Positions 11,155 to 23,172 of a DNA stretch of 64,000 nt are shown piece by piece. Position 1 is the first letter of the stretch. Each line of letters begins with the position of its first letter. This DNA is from Liolophura sinensis (taxonomy: Eukaryota; Mollusca; Polyplacophora; Chitonida; Chitonidae). The stretch spans positions 1,364,001 to 1,428,000 of the forward strand of contig NC_088304.1 of NCBI RefSeq assembly GCF_032854445.1, given 5' to 3'. The notes beneath the pieces were generated by a model. That model did no database searches and was not told the DNA's origin. It saw only the letters and a list, made by a program, of their open reading frames with translations. Both the position numbers and the translations under genes were made by a program.

Positions 11155-11554
11155 ATATCAAAAGGAGAGAATTAAGCCATCCGTAAAGGTCACTCAAAAG
11201 GTCTGTACCGATACTTTTATAGTGTGGAGAACAAATTTACTACATATACCCTGTGCGTGTAAACGGCAAGGAAATACTGTATAGCATACACGTGACTATT
11301 AACAACACTCACAGGTACAGTGGTCATACTAAACAATCCTGTAATCATAATGAGCCCCTGAGCAAAATTTATTTACTTTTCATTTCTATCTGGGTAAACT
11401 GATATACTCAAGAAATATACACTTATACGATGGCGGTCAGTTTTATGGGTGGAGTAAACCACTTGGCAAATTACATGTATATTCTGGAAAGGCTAGAGAG
11501 CGGTACATACGCTGTAAGGAGCATGCTCCATATATATATGGCTTCAAGCTCAGT
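11155..11554. other. Upstream flank of LRR copy 1, with an old SINE-like fragment
   Basis: About 11370-11475 resembles a second SINE type also seen at 31560-31775 and 36295-36420 ('acgatggcggtcagttttat', 'gggtggagtaaacc'). No promoter motif could be assigned with confidence. Confidence 0.45.
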
Positions 11555-11910
11555 GGTGACCGGCACCGATAGCACAGTTGGTAGAATGTCCGCTCCGTGA
11601 GCGGTAGATCCAGAGTCAATCCTGGGCAGAGTCACACCTAAGACCTTAAAGGAGGGGGTTGTAACTTCCTCGCTTGGCGTTCAGCATTAGGGTGGTAGTG
11701 TAACGACTGGTTGACGGGTATCAGTATAATGGCTCGGGCGGGGCAACTTACTTGCCTGCGATAAGTTGTCTCAGTGAAGCAGCACTAGATAAAAGAGCGG
11801 TGGAAATCCGTCCTGCAACAAGGAGGCACATTACATTTATTCAAAGGATTCATTCGTCGTTATATGACTACAAAATTGTTAAGCACCAAGCACTCACTCT
11901 ACCTTAATGG
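11555..11910 (+). mobile_element. tRNA-derived SINE, plus orientation
   Basis: Head 'gatagcacagttggtagaat' (A box), 'gatccagagtcaatcctggg' (B box region), central 'aacgactggttgacgggtat', 'agcactagataaaagagcgg' and tail 'gttaagcaccaagcactcac'. This is one of the clearest copies of this family in the window. Confidence 0.9.
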
Positions 11911-12084
11911 TCGAGATTTCTTTTTTCGCTGAGTTGTGGTCAGTCCAAACGGTCTAATGGGCTTTCCCCTTTCGCGGACTATAGCCATCAGAACTTGACC
12001 AAAGTGGTTTCCCTGGGGTTCAGGACGTTTGTCAGGTATCTGACGATGGTTTCCCTGGGGTTCAAGACGTTTGTCAGCTACCTG

Positions 12085-12225
12085 ACAATTGTTTCCCTGG
12101 GACAGAATTTTCTCCGGACTCTTCTCGGTTTCCCCACATCATAATGTTGGCCGCCGTCGTAAAAGGGAAATATTCTTGAGTGCGGTATAAAAAACCAATC
12201 AAATAAATAAATAAATAAATAAACT
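12085..12225 (+). mobile_element. SINE fragment, (TTTA)-tail family
   Basis: Contains 'ataatgttggccgccgtcgt', 'aatattcttgagtgcggt' and a tail of CAATCAAATAAATAAATAAA. Only the 3' half is recognisable. Confidence 0.8.
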
Positions 12226-12318
12226 GACGGAATACTATATTTACTGAGTTACGGCAGAATAGATTATGTCATTACTACAAAATATTAATCTTTAACTGAG
12301 GTGACTTGACAAGAGGCC

Positions 12319-12484
12319 GTATTTCACCGGTTACGTGCACCCAATTGCCAACTATAACACTGTCGTCACTTCAGTCTGGTTTTACTCTCTATGCTGTAGT
12401 TGTATTTCACGGGTTATGTGCAACCATTTGCCAACTATCACACTGTCGTCACCGCGGTCTGGTTTTACTTTCTATCATGTGAGT
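12319..12484. repeat. 83-bp tandem duplication
   Basis: Copies 12319-12401 and 12402-12484 share GTATTTCAC, 'ttgccaactat', 'cacactgtcgtcac' and 'ctggttttact'. They are about 85 percent alike by eye. Open frames here are incidental. Confidence 0.85.
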
Positions 12485-14155
12485 CATTTACCACATATAT
12501 CATATGACATATTTATACTATTATTCCAACTATTTGTTCGTGTAACGGGGCATATTGTGTTGTCAATAACATAATGTGTTATGAACAGTATAACATAATC
12601 TATTCTAGCATCACGCAGAAAACGAAATATTGCGTTAAATTGAACAGATTAATTTTTAAAGTGTACCGAAACGTGCGTCAAATAAGTTTTAAGGACAAGA
12701 TAGCACCTGACTAAAACATATTTCAATCGAAAGCAGGATTCCCAAGCTTTCTAAACATATCATACTTTATTATTTTAATGAGATTTCACCGAATAACATG
12801 TAGAATAAAATGTCAATGCTGAACAAATGGCTGGTATGAATCGAGGGAGACATCTTGAGAATTTTATCCAATCAAACACATTCTTGTCAGCTGTGACGTA
12901 GCCTTGACCCATTCACTCCGCGAAGTGACATGTGGTAACGAAGAACTACTGCATAACACATCATTCTGAAATCGTTTATAGCGATTTAGTTACATACAGC
13001 CGAGGGCTCATTTCACACGGTGTTGTGGAAAAGGTCTGTACCATTTACGGATCACCACAGACGTAAAATTAGTTGATTTACAAGCCGTGTAATATTCCAC
13101 AGCGAAATCACAAATTATGTCACACAGTAGCATACCGTCTTGGCCCAAACCTCATTCATCTCCCCAGTAGACCTTCAGCCTACTTAGACATTCTGTTCAA
13201 ATTATACAAATATATTTTTTATCGTTTACTTTACCGTTTAGTCAGCAGTTTCTAAATAACAAATATCTGAGTTGGTGAAATATTCATTTGGAATGCCGAA
13301 GGCTGATGGGAATGAGAAGACGGCATCTCACCGAACAGTGCTTAAAATTAATTAAATCTTATGATATATTTTTTTCTCTCAAAGTTTATGAGACAGTCAG
13401 CGACAGTCGAATGCCTAAATCAGCCTCAGTGGTGCTTAGTTGTATTTCTATTTGTTTCAGAATTGAGCATGAATATAGTTGTACAACAATCCTATTGTAA
13501 TTTTGTAAATATTTAATAGGGGTCAAAATCACCAGCACAACCCCTCCGGAGGCTATACGACCTGAACCAGGAATACTCAAACCGTGCATCTGCAGGCTAC
13601 TTAAACTAAAAGTGAGACAGCAGGCTTACCATATCAACACTAGAAATATCCTTTCAGCATGCCCAGAAAAAGCTGTTTATCACTTGGACCCATTACTTCG
13701 AAGCCCACCTTTATCTGACATAGGGCACTGCTTTGACTATAATACGGAAAATAACTTCGACGTTAGAGAGCTAGAGTAAATGTGACGTCACCTTGCTGTC
13801 GATAATGGAGTGATTTGAATGGTTGTCTTTCAGAGGATATAAACATTAGTCAGGTGCTGTCTTTCACTTGAATATTCTTTAAACTGCGCGTGAAACACCA
13901 GTCCAGTAAATAAATACTTCAACAGCATGTATGGACCAGCCAGCTCACAGAATGGAGTATCGCAGCGTTGACACCTAAAGTCTTCATAACTAGCGTATTA
14001 TGTGGCATAATGGCGTCATTAAAGCTTAAATGTTGCCACATTTCCATAATTTCTGTAATTAACCATCGCCATTATTTCCTACATCCTGCCTGCACTTTAC
14101 ATTAATAGGCCTCAATTCCACAAACAAGATTTTTCACTCTGTAAACGCGATTTTC
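12485..14155. other. No gene recognised
   Basis: AT-rich DNA with a SINE tail fragment at about 13860-13915 ('gtgaaacaccagtccagtaa'). Short open frames at 13073-13589 carry no family signature. Confidence 0.45.
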
Positions 14156-14159
14156 ACCT

Positions 14160-14450
14160 TATAGGCTGTTTCACGGTGCTTTTTTCATGATGCTGTTTCA
14201 CGATGTTTTTTCACGACGCTTTTTTCACGATGCTGTTTAACGGTGCTTTTTTCACAATGCTGTTTCACGGTGCTTTTTTCATAATGTTTTTTTTTTAACG
14301 ATGCTGTTTCACGGTGCTTTTTTCATGATGCTGTTTCACGATGTTTTTTCACGATGCTGTTTAAAGGTGCTTTTTTAACGATGCTGTTTCACGGTGCTTT
14401 TTTATAATTTTTTTTTAACGATGCTTTTTCACTATGAATATTTTTCAAAC
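14160..14450. repeat. Short-unit repeat of GATGCTGTTTCACGGTGCTTTTTTCA type
   Basis: Alternating 'gatgctgtttcacggtgc' and 'ttttttcatgatg' units of about 13 and 26 bp recur about 20 times, with T-run length changes typical of slippage. Confidence 0.9.
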
Positions 14451-14782
14451 TTTTTGGACATCTTGCGTTGGGACTACAGACTCTGTACTCTTGTTAACGC
14501 ATAATTACTGTAAAATGTTAAGTCAATTTGGGAGCTGCAGTGAAATTTACAATTGTAATCGATGAACTGTTGCTTATGGAATAAGGGTCCATTCCAAAAT
14601 CCCAATTTTGCTGCAGTCATACATTTGAAACTTGCATACAATGTCTAGTTTAAGGCATCATACATGCTGTTAAAGTTTGTCCTGACATAGTACCGACTGT
14701 AATTCCTGTAGTTCAAACAAATTAGCGTTTAGTTCAAATTTTTCTGGTTTAACCCAGTAACTCCAGTTTTTGATGACCCATA

Positions 14783-15240
14783 GCCCAGTTCTAATACACT
14801 GACTAGTAGGCTGAGAAATAGACCAGTCCTAATACACTGACTAGTACCCTGAGAAATAGACCAGTCCTAATACACTGATTAGTAGGCTGTGATATAGACC
14901 AGTCCTAATACATTGATTAGCAGGCTGAGAAATAGACCAGTCCTAATACACTGACTAGTACCCTGAGAAATAGACCAGTCCTAATACACTGATTAGTAGG
15001 CTGAGAAATAGACCAGTCCTAATACACTGACTAGTACCCTGAGAAATAGACCAGTCCTAATACACTGACTAGTACCCTGAGAAATAGACCAGTCCTAATA
15101 CACTGACTAGTAGGCTAAGAAATAGACCAATCCTAATACACTGATTAGTAGGCTGAGGAATAGACCAGTACTAATACACTGATTAGCAGGCTGAGAAATA
15201 GACCAGTCCTAATACACTGACTAGTACCCTGAGAAATACT
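14783..15240. repeat. 38-bp minisatellite, about twelve copies
   Basis: Unit: TAGTAGGCTGAGAAATAGAC followed by CAGTCCTAATACACTGAC. Two variants, 'tagtaggctg' and 'tagtaccctg', are interspersed rather than blocked, which suggests repeated unequal exchange or conversion. Confidence 0.95.
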
Positions 15241-15399
15241 AGGATAGGCTATAATTATGACTAGCCATGGACACGGCGTATCCAGATATTCCTCAGCCTT
15301 CTAGGCCGTGAACCCGAACAGCCCTCAAACCGGACGGCGACCCTCGTGAATAATTATTACGTATTAGAGTTGATCAGCAATGGGATTAACAGATAGTCC

Positions 15400-15405
15400 A
15401 CTTAA

Positions 15406-15444
<39 letters not shown>

Positions 15445-15460
15445 ATGAATAAATAAATAA
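15400..15460. repeat. (AAAT)n microsatellite
   Basis: About 14 AAAT units with one G interruption, like the A-rich tails of the SINEs in this window, although no SINE body precedes it. Confidence 0.95.
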
Positions 15461-16230
15461 CATTCCCAACTCTGATTTGTTAAAACAAAACAGGCATTGT
15501 GAAATCCCACTCAGTTAATCATCAGAACATGACGGCCTGAGTATACGTGTACGTGACACGTCCAATATCACGGCTGTAATGTTTACACTGCAAAAATTAG
15601 TCTGTTAATTTTAACATAAAGTGATAAAATTCTGAGTCTGAGTGATACCAGAATTTATTTTGCTATCGCTGTAGATTGTTCTGTTAAATATAACACACAC
15701 ATTCTATTAATTCGACATACAGATTCTGTTAGTTAGACTAACAGGGTATTGTGTTGAATATGACAAAATACTGTATATAGAAGACTACGGCTTATAAAGC
15801 CAGATCAGCGACGAAAGTGCGATAGTTGAAATCATCACACGTAACCAATAAAATCCGGCCTTTAGTCGATTTACCCCAGGGTTTAATTCTAACTGTTCAT
15901 GTAAATGCTTAAAACCGTAGCTACTTATACCGCCCCTGGCACCATGGTTAAGCAGAATTGGGCTTAAAACAAATTTCAGCGATATGTTAATAGCAATTTA
16001 TTAGACGCCACTGGTGTAGAGTTACCCAACATGATGTATTAATTGTCACATTTAATAAACAACCACATACAAAACAATACAAAGTGGCCAGGCTGAGACA
16101 GACTTATCACCAGCTACACGCCGAGTCTGCGGTGAGTATAGCGAGGCTAAGCTGAGGAGAATGTGGGCTGAGGCTAAACGCTTTATCTACAACCGAGACA
16201 TCACTGCATAACGTAACTGTATTGTACAGA
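15461..16230. other. No gene recognised
   Basis: Phrases such as 'attctgttagttagactaac' recur loosely at 15600-15780 and may mark an old repeat. No coding signal is visible. Confidence 0.4.
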
Positions 16231-16363
16231 GCCATTTTCACAAAGCGGCGTACGACATTTTTTATCGCATATTTGTTGTACGACATTTTGTACTTCACTA
16301 TTAACGTACCATTGTGCTATATGTGCGATTGCGCTACCTGTACGACAACTTTGTGAAACTGGC
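16231..16363. mobile_element. Hairpin MITE (GCC-TTTCACAAAG type)
   Basis: Left arm 'gccattttcacaaag' with 'cgtacgaca'; right arm 'tgtacgacaactttgtgaaa' with 'ctggc'. The arms are inverted complements around a 70-base centre. No coding capacity. Confidence 0.75.
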
Positions 16364-16382
16364 CTCCCTGAAACATTACCTA

Positions 16383-16876
16383 GTTATAGACCTGAAGGCC
16401 TGTGTGAAGGTTCAGCTATAGCATACCATCATTACAACATAGAGATTGGAAGGCCGGTGCGAAGGTTCAGTTATAGCATAGCATCATTACAACATAGAGG
16501 TTGCAAGGCCTGTGTGAAGGTTCAGCTATAGCATACCATCATTACAACATAGAGATTGGAAGGCCTGTGTGAAGGTTCAGCTATAGCATAGCATCATTAC
16601 AACATAGAGATTGGAAGGCCTGTGCGAAGGTTCAGCTATAGCGTAGCATCATTACAACATCGAGATTGGATGGCCTGTTTGAAGGTTCAGCTATAGCATA
16701 GCATCATTACAACATAGAGATTGGAAGGCCTGTGTGAAGGTTCAGCTATAGCATAGCATCATTACAACATAGAGATTGGAAGGCCAGTGTGAAGGTTCAG
16801 CTATAGCATAGCATCATTACAATATAGAGATTGCAAGGCCTGTGTGAAGGTTCAGCTATAGCATAGCATCATTACA
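16383..16876. repeat. 55-bp minisatellite, nine copies
   Basis: Unit: ACATAGAGATTGGAAGGCCT then 'gtgtgaaggttcagctatag' and 'catagcatcattaca'. Copies differ by one to three bases, several at CG/TG positions ('gtgcgaagg' versus 'gtgtgaagg'). Confidence 0.95.
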
Positions 16877-17718
16877 AAATATACGGCTGATATTGTGGAA
16901 TTTCACCTACTTATCATCGTTTTGTTTCAAACTACGCCCATTCATGCTTAAGAGTTATAGACTTGCATGTAACCCAGTTGTACATGCAGGAGAAAGGACG
17001 CTGTTCAGTACAGCAGGTAAATGTAGCTATGCTAGTCTTACCACCTTATAAGCGTTGGGAAACACGGTATAGGCTTGTATAGACGACGCGAGCACTCAGT
17101 GGTAAGATTTCCCACACCCTCGCCGTAATCCTGCCTGCTGGCATGCACGACCCTCACTGAAACTGGCCAGGTCGGTCTGCAGCCCACCAGGATTAATGGG
17201 CCTACTTAACCAGCAGCTGCCGTTGCTACTGATCATACAAGGTCAAGGACATGTCATAGGTCATAGGACATTCCCCAAGGGATACATCTGTTTAATTGCA
17301 GCATACTTAATTTGTGTACAACGTTTACATGTACATACAGCTGGGAGGATGGGTGTGGGGGGCTGTGGATGCTGAACAAACTCACTGATGGGTAAGCCTT
17401 AAATTGGATATGCATCTCAAATGAGGAATCCCACCCGAGGCGGCCGTGTCACCAAGAGTGGACAATATCTATTATGGCCGGTGATAAGTTAAGGCTTAGA
17501 ATCTAACCGCTTACATCCACGACAAGACTCACACCGTGTATAGCTGGACTAAGAAGTAAGTTTTAAGTCGCAAGTGCTAAAAAAGCCAAACTCAGAACAG
17601 GTAAGGAATCAAATTGTGCTTGTCGCATTGTCCTGCTGTTAAGAATCAGTGCACAAATTTTAAACTTTCCATTGCAAAACATTTTAATTGTAGCTGTGCT
17701 TGAATTTAAAACTAAGGC
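16877..17718. other. No gene recognised
   Basis: Unique-looking DNA between two minisatellites. No open frame, splice pair or mobile element stands out. Confidence 0.45.
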
Positions 17719-18446
17719 TTAAGACGTTTGATAAATACTGACTCTGCGTGAACCACACCATGGACTTACCTTAAGACGTTTGATAAATACTGACTCTGCG
17801 TGAACCACACCATGGACTTACCTTAAGACGTTTGATAAATACTGACTCTGCATGAACCACACCATGGACTTACCTTAAGACGTTTGATAAATACTGACTC
17901 TGCGTGAACCACACCATGGACTTACCTTAAGACGTTTGATAAATACTGACTCTGCATGAACCACACCATGGACTTACCTTAAGACGTTTGATAAATACTG
18001 ACTCTGCATGAACCACACCATGGACTTACCTTAAGACGTTTGATAAATACTGACTCTGCATGAACCACACCATGGACTTACCTTAAGACGTTTGATAAAT
18101 ACTGACTCTGCATGAACCACACCATGGACTTACCTTAAGACGTTTGATAAATACTGACTCTGCGTGAACCACACCATGGACTTACCTTAAGACGTTTGAT
18201 AAATACTGACTCTGCATGAACCACACCATGGACTTACCTTAAGACGTTTGATAAATACTGACTCTGCATGAACCACACCATGGACTTACCTTAAGACGTT
18301 TGATAAATACTGACTCTGCATGAACCACACCATGGACTTACCTTAAGACGTTTGATAAATACTGACTCTGCGTGAACCACACCATGGACTTACCTTAAGA
18401 CGTTTGATAAATACTGACTCTGCATGAACCACACCATGGACTTACC
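17719..18446. repeat. 52-bp minisatellite, exactly fourteen near-identical copies
   Basis: Units run without interruption from TTAAGACGTTTGATAAATAC to 'catggacttacc', 14 x 52 = 728 bases. The only variable base I can find is the G/A in CTGCGTGAA/CTGCATGAA, i.e. a CpG that is CpA in some copies. In order the copies read G G A G A A A A G A A A G A. The other CpG (GACG) is invariant. Confidence 0.97.
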
Positions 18447-19300
18447 TTACGCTAAGAAAGCGTTCATCTATAAAACTGACAGGGCAGATTCAGTTTGACA
18501 CATTGTGTTTTATCGCCTTCACTCTAAGTTTCTTAAGCTTACAATGGGTATAATACTTTTGTAATTTAATGTGAACAGAGCGTCCGCATTCTCCATCGAT
18601 TGTGTTGAATTAGATCGCAAACAAAGGGCAGCCGAGATACATATTTTATTATCGACAACTCATACGCTGCTATAGTACACGATTTCAATACTGATTTCAC
18701 TCATTCGTCTTGAACATACCTTGCGTCTTTCAAACATCGTTGAAAACTGTTTACAGCTTCTCTTTGGATGATTTCGGCCTAACTTCACACTTTATATGCT
18801 TTGTTAGTTCTTTGTGGTTTGTGTTCTATGTCGTTTCTGGGAATTGGCCTTGCGATTATTAATCTGGAACGTCCTTTTTGGTTGACGGCTGGTATACGAA
18901 TGTCTGTATCGACGCATAGATAGACGAGCTGGTCAAACTATAAGCCTTATAAGCAAATGAAAGCCTTTAATTCCAATTTAGAAGGTTTTAGCACGTTAAA
19001 AATGGCCTTGTGGAATCGGCCGATTTCCACTCGACGCAACAAATACATTGTATTAGAATTAGAACGTTTCTTATCATCTACAGAAGGGTGTCCTTCCTTT
19101 CATCACTTCCCTACCCCGATTTCTAGTTGAATGATGCACACTAGCATAAAAGTATGCCCCAAGACATGGGGTTCACATCCAATTTCTTAGAATACTTCCA
19201 CTAAATCAATACCTTAGACGCCTTTAAAGAAATATACAGGTATCTACTTAGTTACGTGATAATGCTTTTTATGTAACGCATGAGTGCATGGAGGAAACTG
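18447..19300. other. No gene recognised
   Basis: AT-rich DNA without clear features. Confidence 0.45.
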
Positions 19301-19865
19301 AAGAGAACGCTGTGAAAGAAACCAAAGAGAATCCGAAAATCCAAAACCGATGAGAATGCGGAGAAAGAAAACCGTACAGACTCCGGAGAAAGAAACCGAA
19401 CAGTATATCTGGAGAAGGAAACACGAACAGAATGCGGAAAAACCTCACAAAATGCGGAAAGAGAAAACCCAACATAATCAGGAGAAAGAAAACCGATGAA
19501 TATGCGCAGATGAATCCAAACGAAATCTGGAGAAGGAAACCATCACAGACTCCGGAGAAAAAGAACCGAACAGAATTTGGAGAAAGAAACACGAACAGAA
19601 TGCGGAAAAGGAAACCGAACAGAATGCGAAGAAAGAAAACCGAATAGAACGCGGAGAAACCGTACAGAATGTGGGAAGAGAAGACCTCAGAAAAGGCGAA
19701 AAAAGACTGAAACAGGACCAGAATTCAGAGAAATCCATAGATAGAAAACCGATGAACATGCCAAGAAAAAATCCAAACAGAATTCAGAAAAAGGATCCAG
19801 AACAGAAAAAAAACAAAAAGAACGCGTACAAAGAAAATCTGGAGAAGGAGAATACAGGTCAGATT
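19300..19865. repeat. Purine-rich degenerate minisatellite
   Basis: A ~24-27-bp motif near 'aatgcggagaaagaaaaccg' and 'aacagaat' repeats with many changes. Lys/Arg/Asn-rich open frames on the plus strand (19432-19647, 19671-20021) and Phe/Ser-rich ones on the minus strand follow from this composition, so I do not call them genes. Confidence 0.85.
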
Positions 19866-20180
19866 GTTCCTGGAGCGGAAAGAAAACGCAACAGACCTAA
19901 GTGCGGTGCCTTTCCTCCCGGAACTCCGGTTTCGTCCACCCATAAACCTGATTCCACCCATAAACTTGCCCCCCCCCCCCTAAATCTGACTCCCATTCAT
20001 AAACCTGACTCCCATCCATAAACCTGACCTCCACATCAGTGGAAAATTAGTATGGCGCATATGCACGTATACACAGCATTTGAATAATTCTAGACCAGTG
20101 ACGTGAAACGAGGTAACGAGGCAGCGAAGCGAGATAGCGAGGCAGCGAGGTAACGAAGTAGCGAGGGAATCTCGTCCCTC
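19866..20180. repeat. Short repeats: 'cataaacctgactcccatc' and 'gcgaggcagcgaggtaac'
   Basis: Two small low-complexity patches: about 19930-20030 (CCCATTCATAAACCTGACTC type) and about 20100-20165 (GCGAGGCAGCGAGGTAACGA type). Confidence 0.7.
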
Positions 20181-20312
20181 CTATGTACGACCGGAGAAAA
20201 AGCCAGCATGCATGAGCTGGAGCTGAACTCACAGCATCCGCTTTGGTGATGCTCTTATGTCAGTGCGCTGCGCTAGCACGCTATCCAATATAGGCCACGG
20301 AGACCTTTAAGT
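20180..20312 (-). mobile_element. SINE fragment, (TTTA)-tail family, head half
   Basis: Retains 'gccagcatgcatgagctgga', 'gaactcacagcatccgcttt' and 'gcgctgcgctagcacgctat', the complement of the tRNA-like head. The body and tail are absent. Confidence 0.75.
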
Positions 20313-21223
20313 AAGTGTACATGATGTAAGATTATATATAGCTTTAATATAAAGTAGCGTTAGATAAGACAGCTGCATTTTTTAAACATTCCTCTTGTCA
20401 CTAGTTATTATCCGAAGACAGAAATGAATGAGAAGACGTGTTCATTTCTCACATGTTACTTAATGAACGATCCCAACAAGAAGTTAGAGCGACAGCTGCA
20501 GATCTATTTCTTACCACGTGCTAAGCCATTATAGCAAGCATGCATGCAGCTGGTCATGAGGGAGATGGGCAGCTTGGGGAGGTCAACGTATCAGACATAA
20601 AAACACAGCACACACAGAGCGTGGAATGATTCAGCCTTGGCATAGGTTCTACAACCCACACGGCACAGACGGAATGCCCGTGGTTTAGCGGTAATAGAAA
20701 GTTGCGGGTGGAAGTTCACCGATTTGGCCCATATATATATACAGTTCTTGGTTTAGCCTGTCTGTCAGTCTGGGGCTCTCAGAATCAATGGAGTTGCCCT
20801 AAATTCTTGGCCCCCCGGGCTCAGTTTCTCTAGCCCTGTTTTCTCTAGCCGGGATAGTGTGTTGGTTTTGTTGAGGGGTAGACAGTCGGAGGGTTCCTGT
20901 GTGTCTGCAGCCTGCCCTTCCCCCTCACAGTCCGCGTACAGATCTGCTGGTCCCAGACACCAGGGTAAGTACCAGTATATCTGTATATGCATGTACATAA
21001 CAGTTCACTTAGTTGCATGGTTTGTTTGTCCTGGAAATATAGAGGCGATTCTATGACGACAGGCTAAATTTATTAAAAACAAATATTTATGAGAAAAATT
21101 CTCATCGAATTGATGAGGAATAGAATTTAGTTACAAGCGCAGCAATGTACTTATACATACACAATGGCGGACGGAATGGAAGAAAACATCATGTATATAT
21201 GGGCGAGTGTGTCTGCCTATATA
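20313..21223. other. No gene recognised
   Basis: Open frames at 20765-21056 on both strands lack signatures. 'gacaccag' at about 20955-20962 precedes a GTAAGT, a donor-like site without a supporting coding frame. Confidence 0.4.
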
Positions 21224-21600
21224 TAGTGGGATATATACTGTTATATGGTGGGGGATATACTATTATATAGTGGGATATATACTGTTATATAGCGGGGAAT
21301 ATACTGTTATATAGTGGGATATATACTGTTATAGAGTGGGATATATACTGTTATATGGTGGGGATATACTGTAATATAGTGGGGATATATACTGTTAAAT
21401 AGTGGGATATATACAGTTATATAGTGGGGGGAGGGGTATACTATTAAATAGTGGGGATATATACTGTTATATAGTGGGGGTAAACTGTTATATAGTGGGG
21501 GGAGGGGTATACTATTAAATAGTGGGTATATATACTGTTATATAGTGGGGGTAAACTGTTATATAGTGGGTGGTATACTCTTTTATAGTGAGGGTATATA
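21224..21600. repeat. ~24-bp minisatellite of TATATAGTGGGATATATACTGT type
   Basis: About 15 degenerate units of 'atatactgttatatagtggg' with G-run length changes and a higher-order pair (21430-21500 and 21490-21555). Confidence 0.93.
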
Positions 21601-21735
21601 TAGTCATCCTGACGAAAACGTTACGTGTATTTGTGTCACAACGTACGTTACTGTGCCTGCCTGATGGTGATGTATTACCAGGCCAATGGATGATGTGAAG
21701 CTGTATACATGTGTGTTTAAGGCAAACAGACAGAC

Positions 21736-21975
21736 AGACACAGGTCTGCACAACTAAACATCTCTAAATGCATGTGTACGGGTTCTTGATTTGACAGACA
21801 CAGATCTGCACAACAAAACATCTCTAAATGCATGTGTAAGGGTTCTTGATTTGACAGACACAGCTCTGCACAACCAAACATCTCTAAATGCATGTGTACG
21901 GGTTCTTGAATTTACAGACACAGAACTGCAATACCCAACATCTTTAGATGCATGTGTAGGGGTTGTTGATTCATT
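21736..21975. repeat. 60-bp minisatellite, four copies
   Basis: Unit 'acagacacagatctgcacaa' then 'caaaacatctctaaatgcat' and 'gtgtacgggttcttgatttg'. Because 60 is divisible by three, frames stay open on both strands; this is not evidence of coding. Confidence 0.95.
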
Positions 21976-22011
21976 GTAAAGACACACTGGTTTTATAGGC
22001 AAAGAAAACAC

Positions 22012-22430
22012 TAAAATAAAGTATTTATCAGATGAAAGACCATTGAACACTGTCCAGGAAAATAGTTTGATTTATTTTTTTAGAATTTTTCTAACCAACT
22101 AAAATGCATTTAAAACATAGGATTCTATGGTGGTCTGTTGGGACCTCAGAGGGTATCAGTGACGTCACAGCAATAGTTTAGGCGTGAAATAGTTGGTTTC
22201 AAGGTACATTTGTTGAATGCATTCATAGCTCTAAATGAAGATGCATTTTGAATGATGAAACCTAGCAGTCTGTTTGTGTCAAGTGGCAAAAAGCTGAAGT
22301 GATATCACTGGCCCTAATATGGTCAGAAAGGGCCATAGCAGAATCCAAAGTTTTAAATGCATTTTACTAAGTCGAAAACATTTTCCCGGGCAATATTTAA
22401 TGTTTTTTCATCTTACATGTACTTCAGGCG
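22012..22430. mobile_element. Long-TIR MITE, copy B
   Basis: Ends 'cattgaacactgtccaggaa' and 'tcccgggcaatatttaatgt' are inverted repeats extending outwards through 'cagatgaaag' and 'catcttacatgtacttca'. The interior ('ctatggtggtctgttgggac', 'gaatgcattcatag') is the reverse complement of copy A. It lies about 740 bases upstream of LRR copy 2. Confidence 0.78.
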
Positions 22431-23172
22431 TGAATCAACGTGAGTAATCAACCTGTAATCAACGTGAGCCCCGCCCTAACTGTGCATTATAGGATAACTG
22501 AATACCCACTTGTTCTCTGTCCATTGGTGTATATATGTGTAACTAGTACGTCACACGTAAGTTCTCCAGTAATTTGCGAATGGTCTGTGGTTTTCCTGTG
22601 TAATCCGGTTTTCTAGACCCATAGAATCGACTGTCAATTCTTGTGTATGGGGTAAAAGTTCAGTCAATGAACCTATCAAAGGCATATACTGGGTTAACAC
22701 AAGTATTCAAGTGAGAAGTTTTAAAAATATTAACTACAGGTATCCGGAGTGACAGATGCTGACAACTGGAACAGTTTTACGGGAATAAACGTTACATTAA
22801 ATAAAACTGTTTCAATGACAATGCTTTAACAGCAGCTTAATCTTTTAGTTCGTGCTTTTGGGTAATGGAAAAAGGCTAAGGTATTTGTCATTAACATGAA
22901 TACCATTTTTTTTTTAACCATTCAGTTTCAATGAAAAGCGGGAAAATGGAACGGGCTAATACTAAAGATGGTACCTGGTTTCAGTTTTAATACACTTAAA
23001 CTGTGAACGACTTGAAGGGCAGGCATGTAAATGTAAATGTCATATGACTAGTTTTACACCTGAAACTATGATTTACCTTTGCTTTTATAATTGTGACCGT
23101 GATCATTCTTATTTCCGTAGTCAGTAATATTTTAACTCATCAAAAATGTCACCTCTAATTCCAGCCCCTACC
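22431..23172. other. 5' flank of LRR copy 2
   Basis: Contains a degenerate SINE-like stretch (about 22560-22690). An acceptor-like site 'cacctctaattccag' at 23151-23165 lies just before the proposed start codon, at the position equivalent to the acceptor-like site of copy 1. A non-coding first exon probably lies in or beyond this interval. Confidence 0.5.

Noticed and set aside
17719-18446. CRISPR-like regular array
   Set aside because: There are no variable spacers; the whole unit repeats head to tail, and the genome is eukaryotic. The same holds for every other array in the window.
19432-20021. Lys/Arg-rich open frames resembling a nuclear protein
   Set aside because: They follow from a purine-rich degenerate minisatellite. 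Composition and periodicity explain them.
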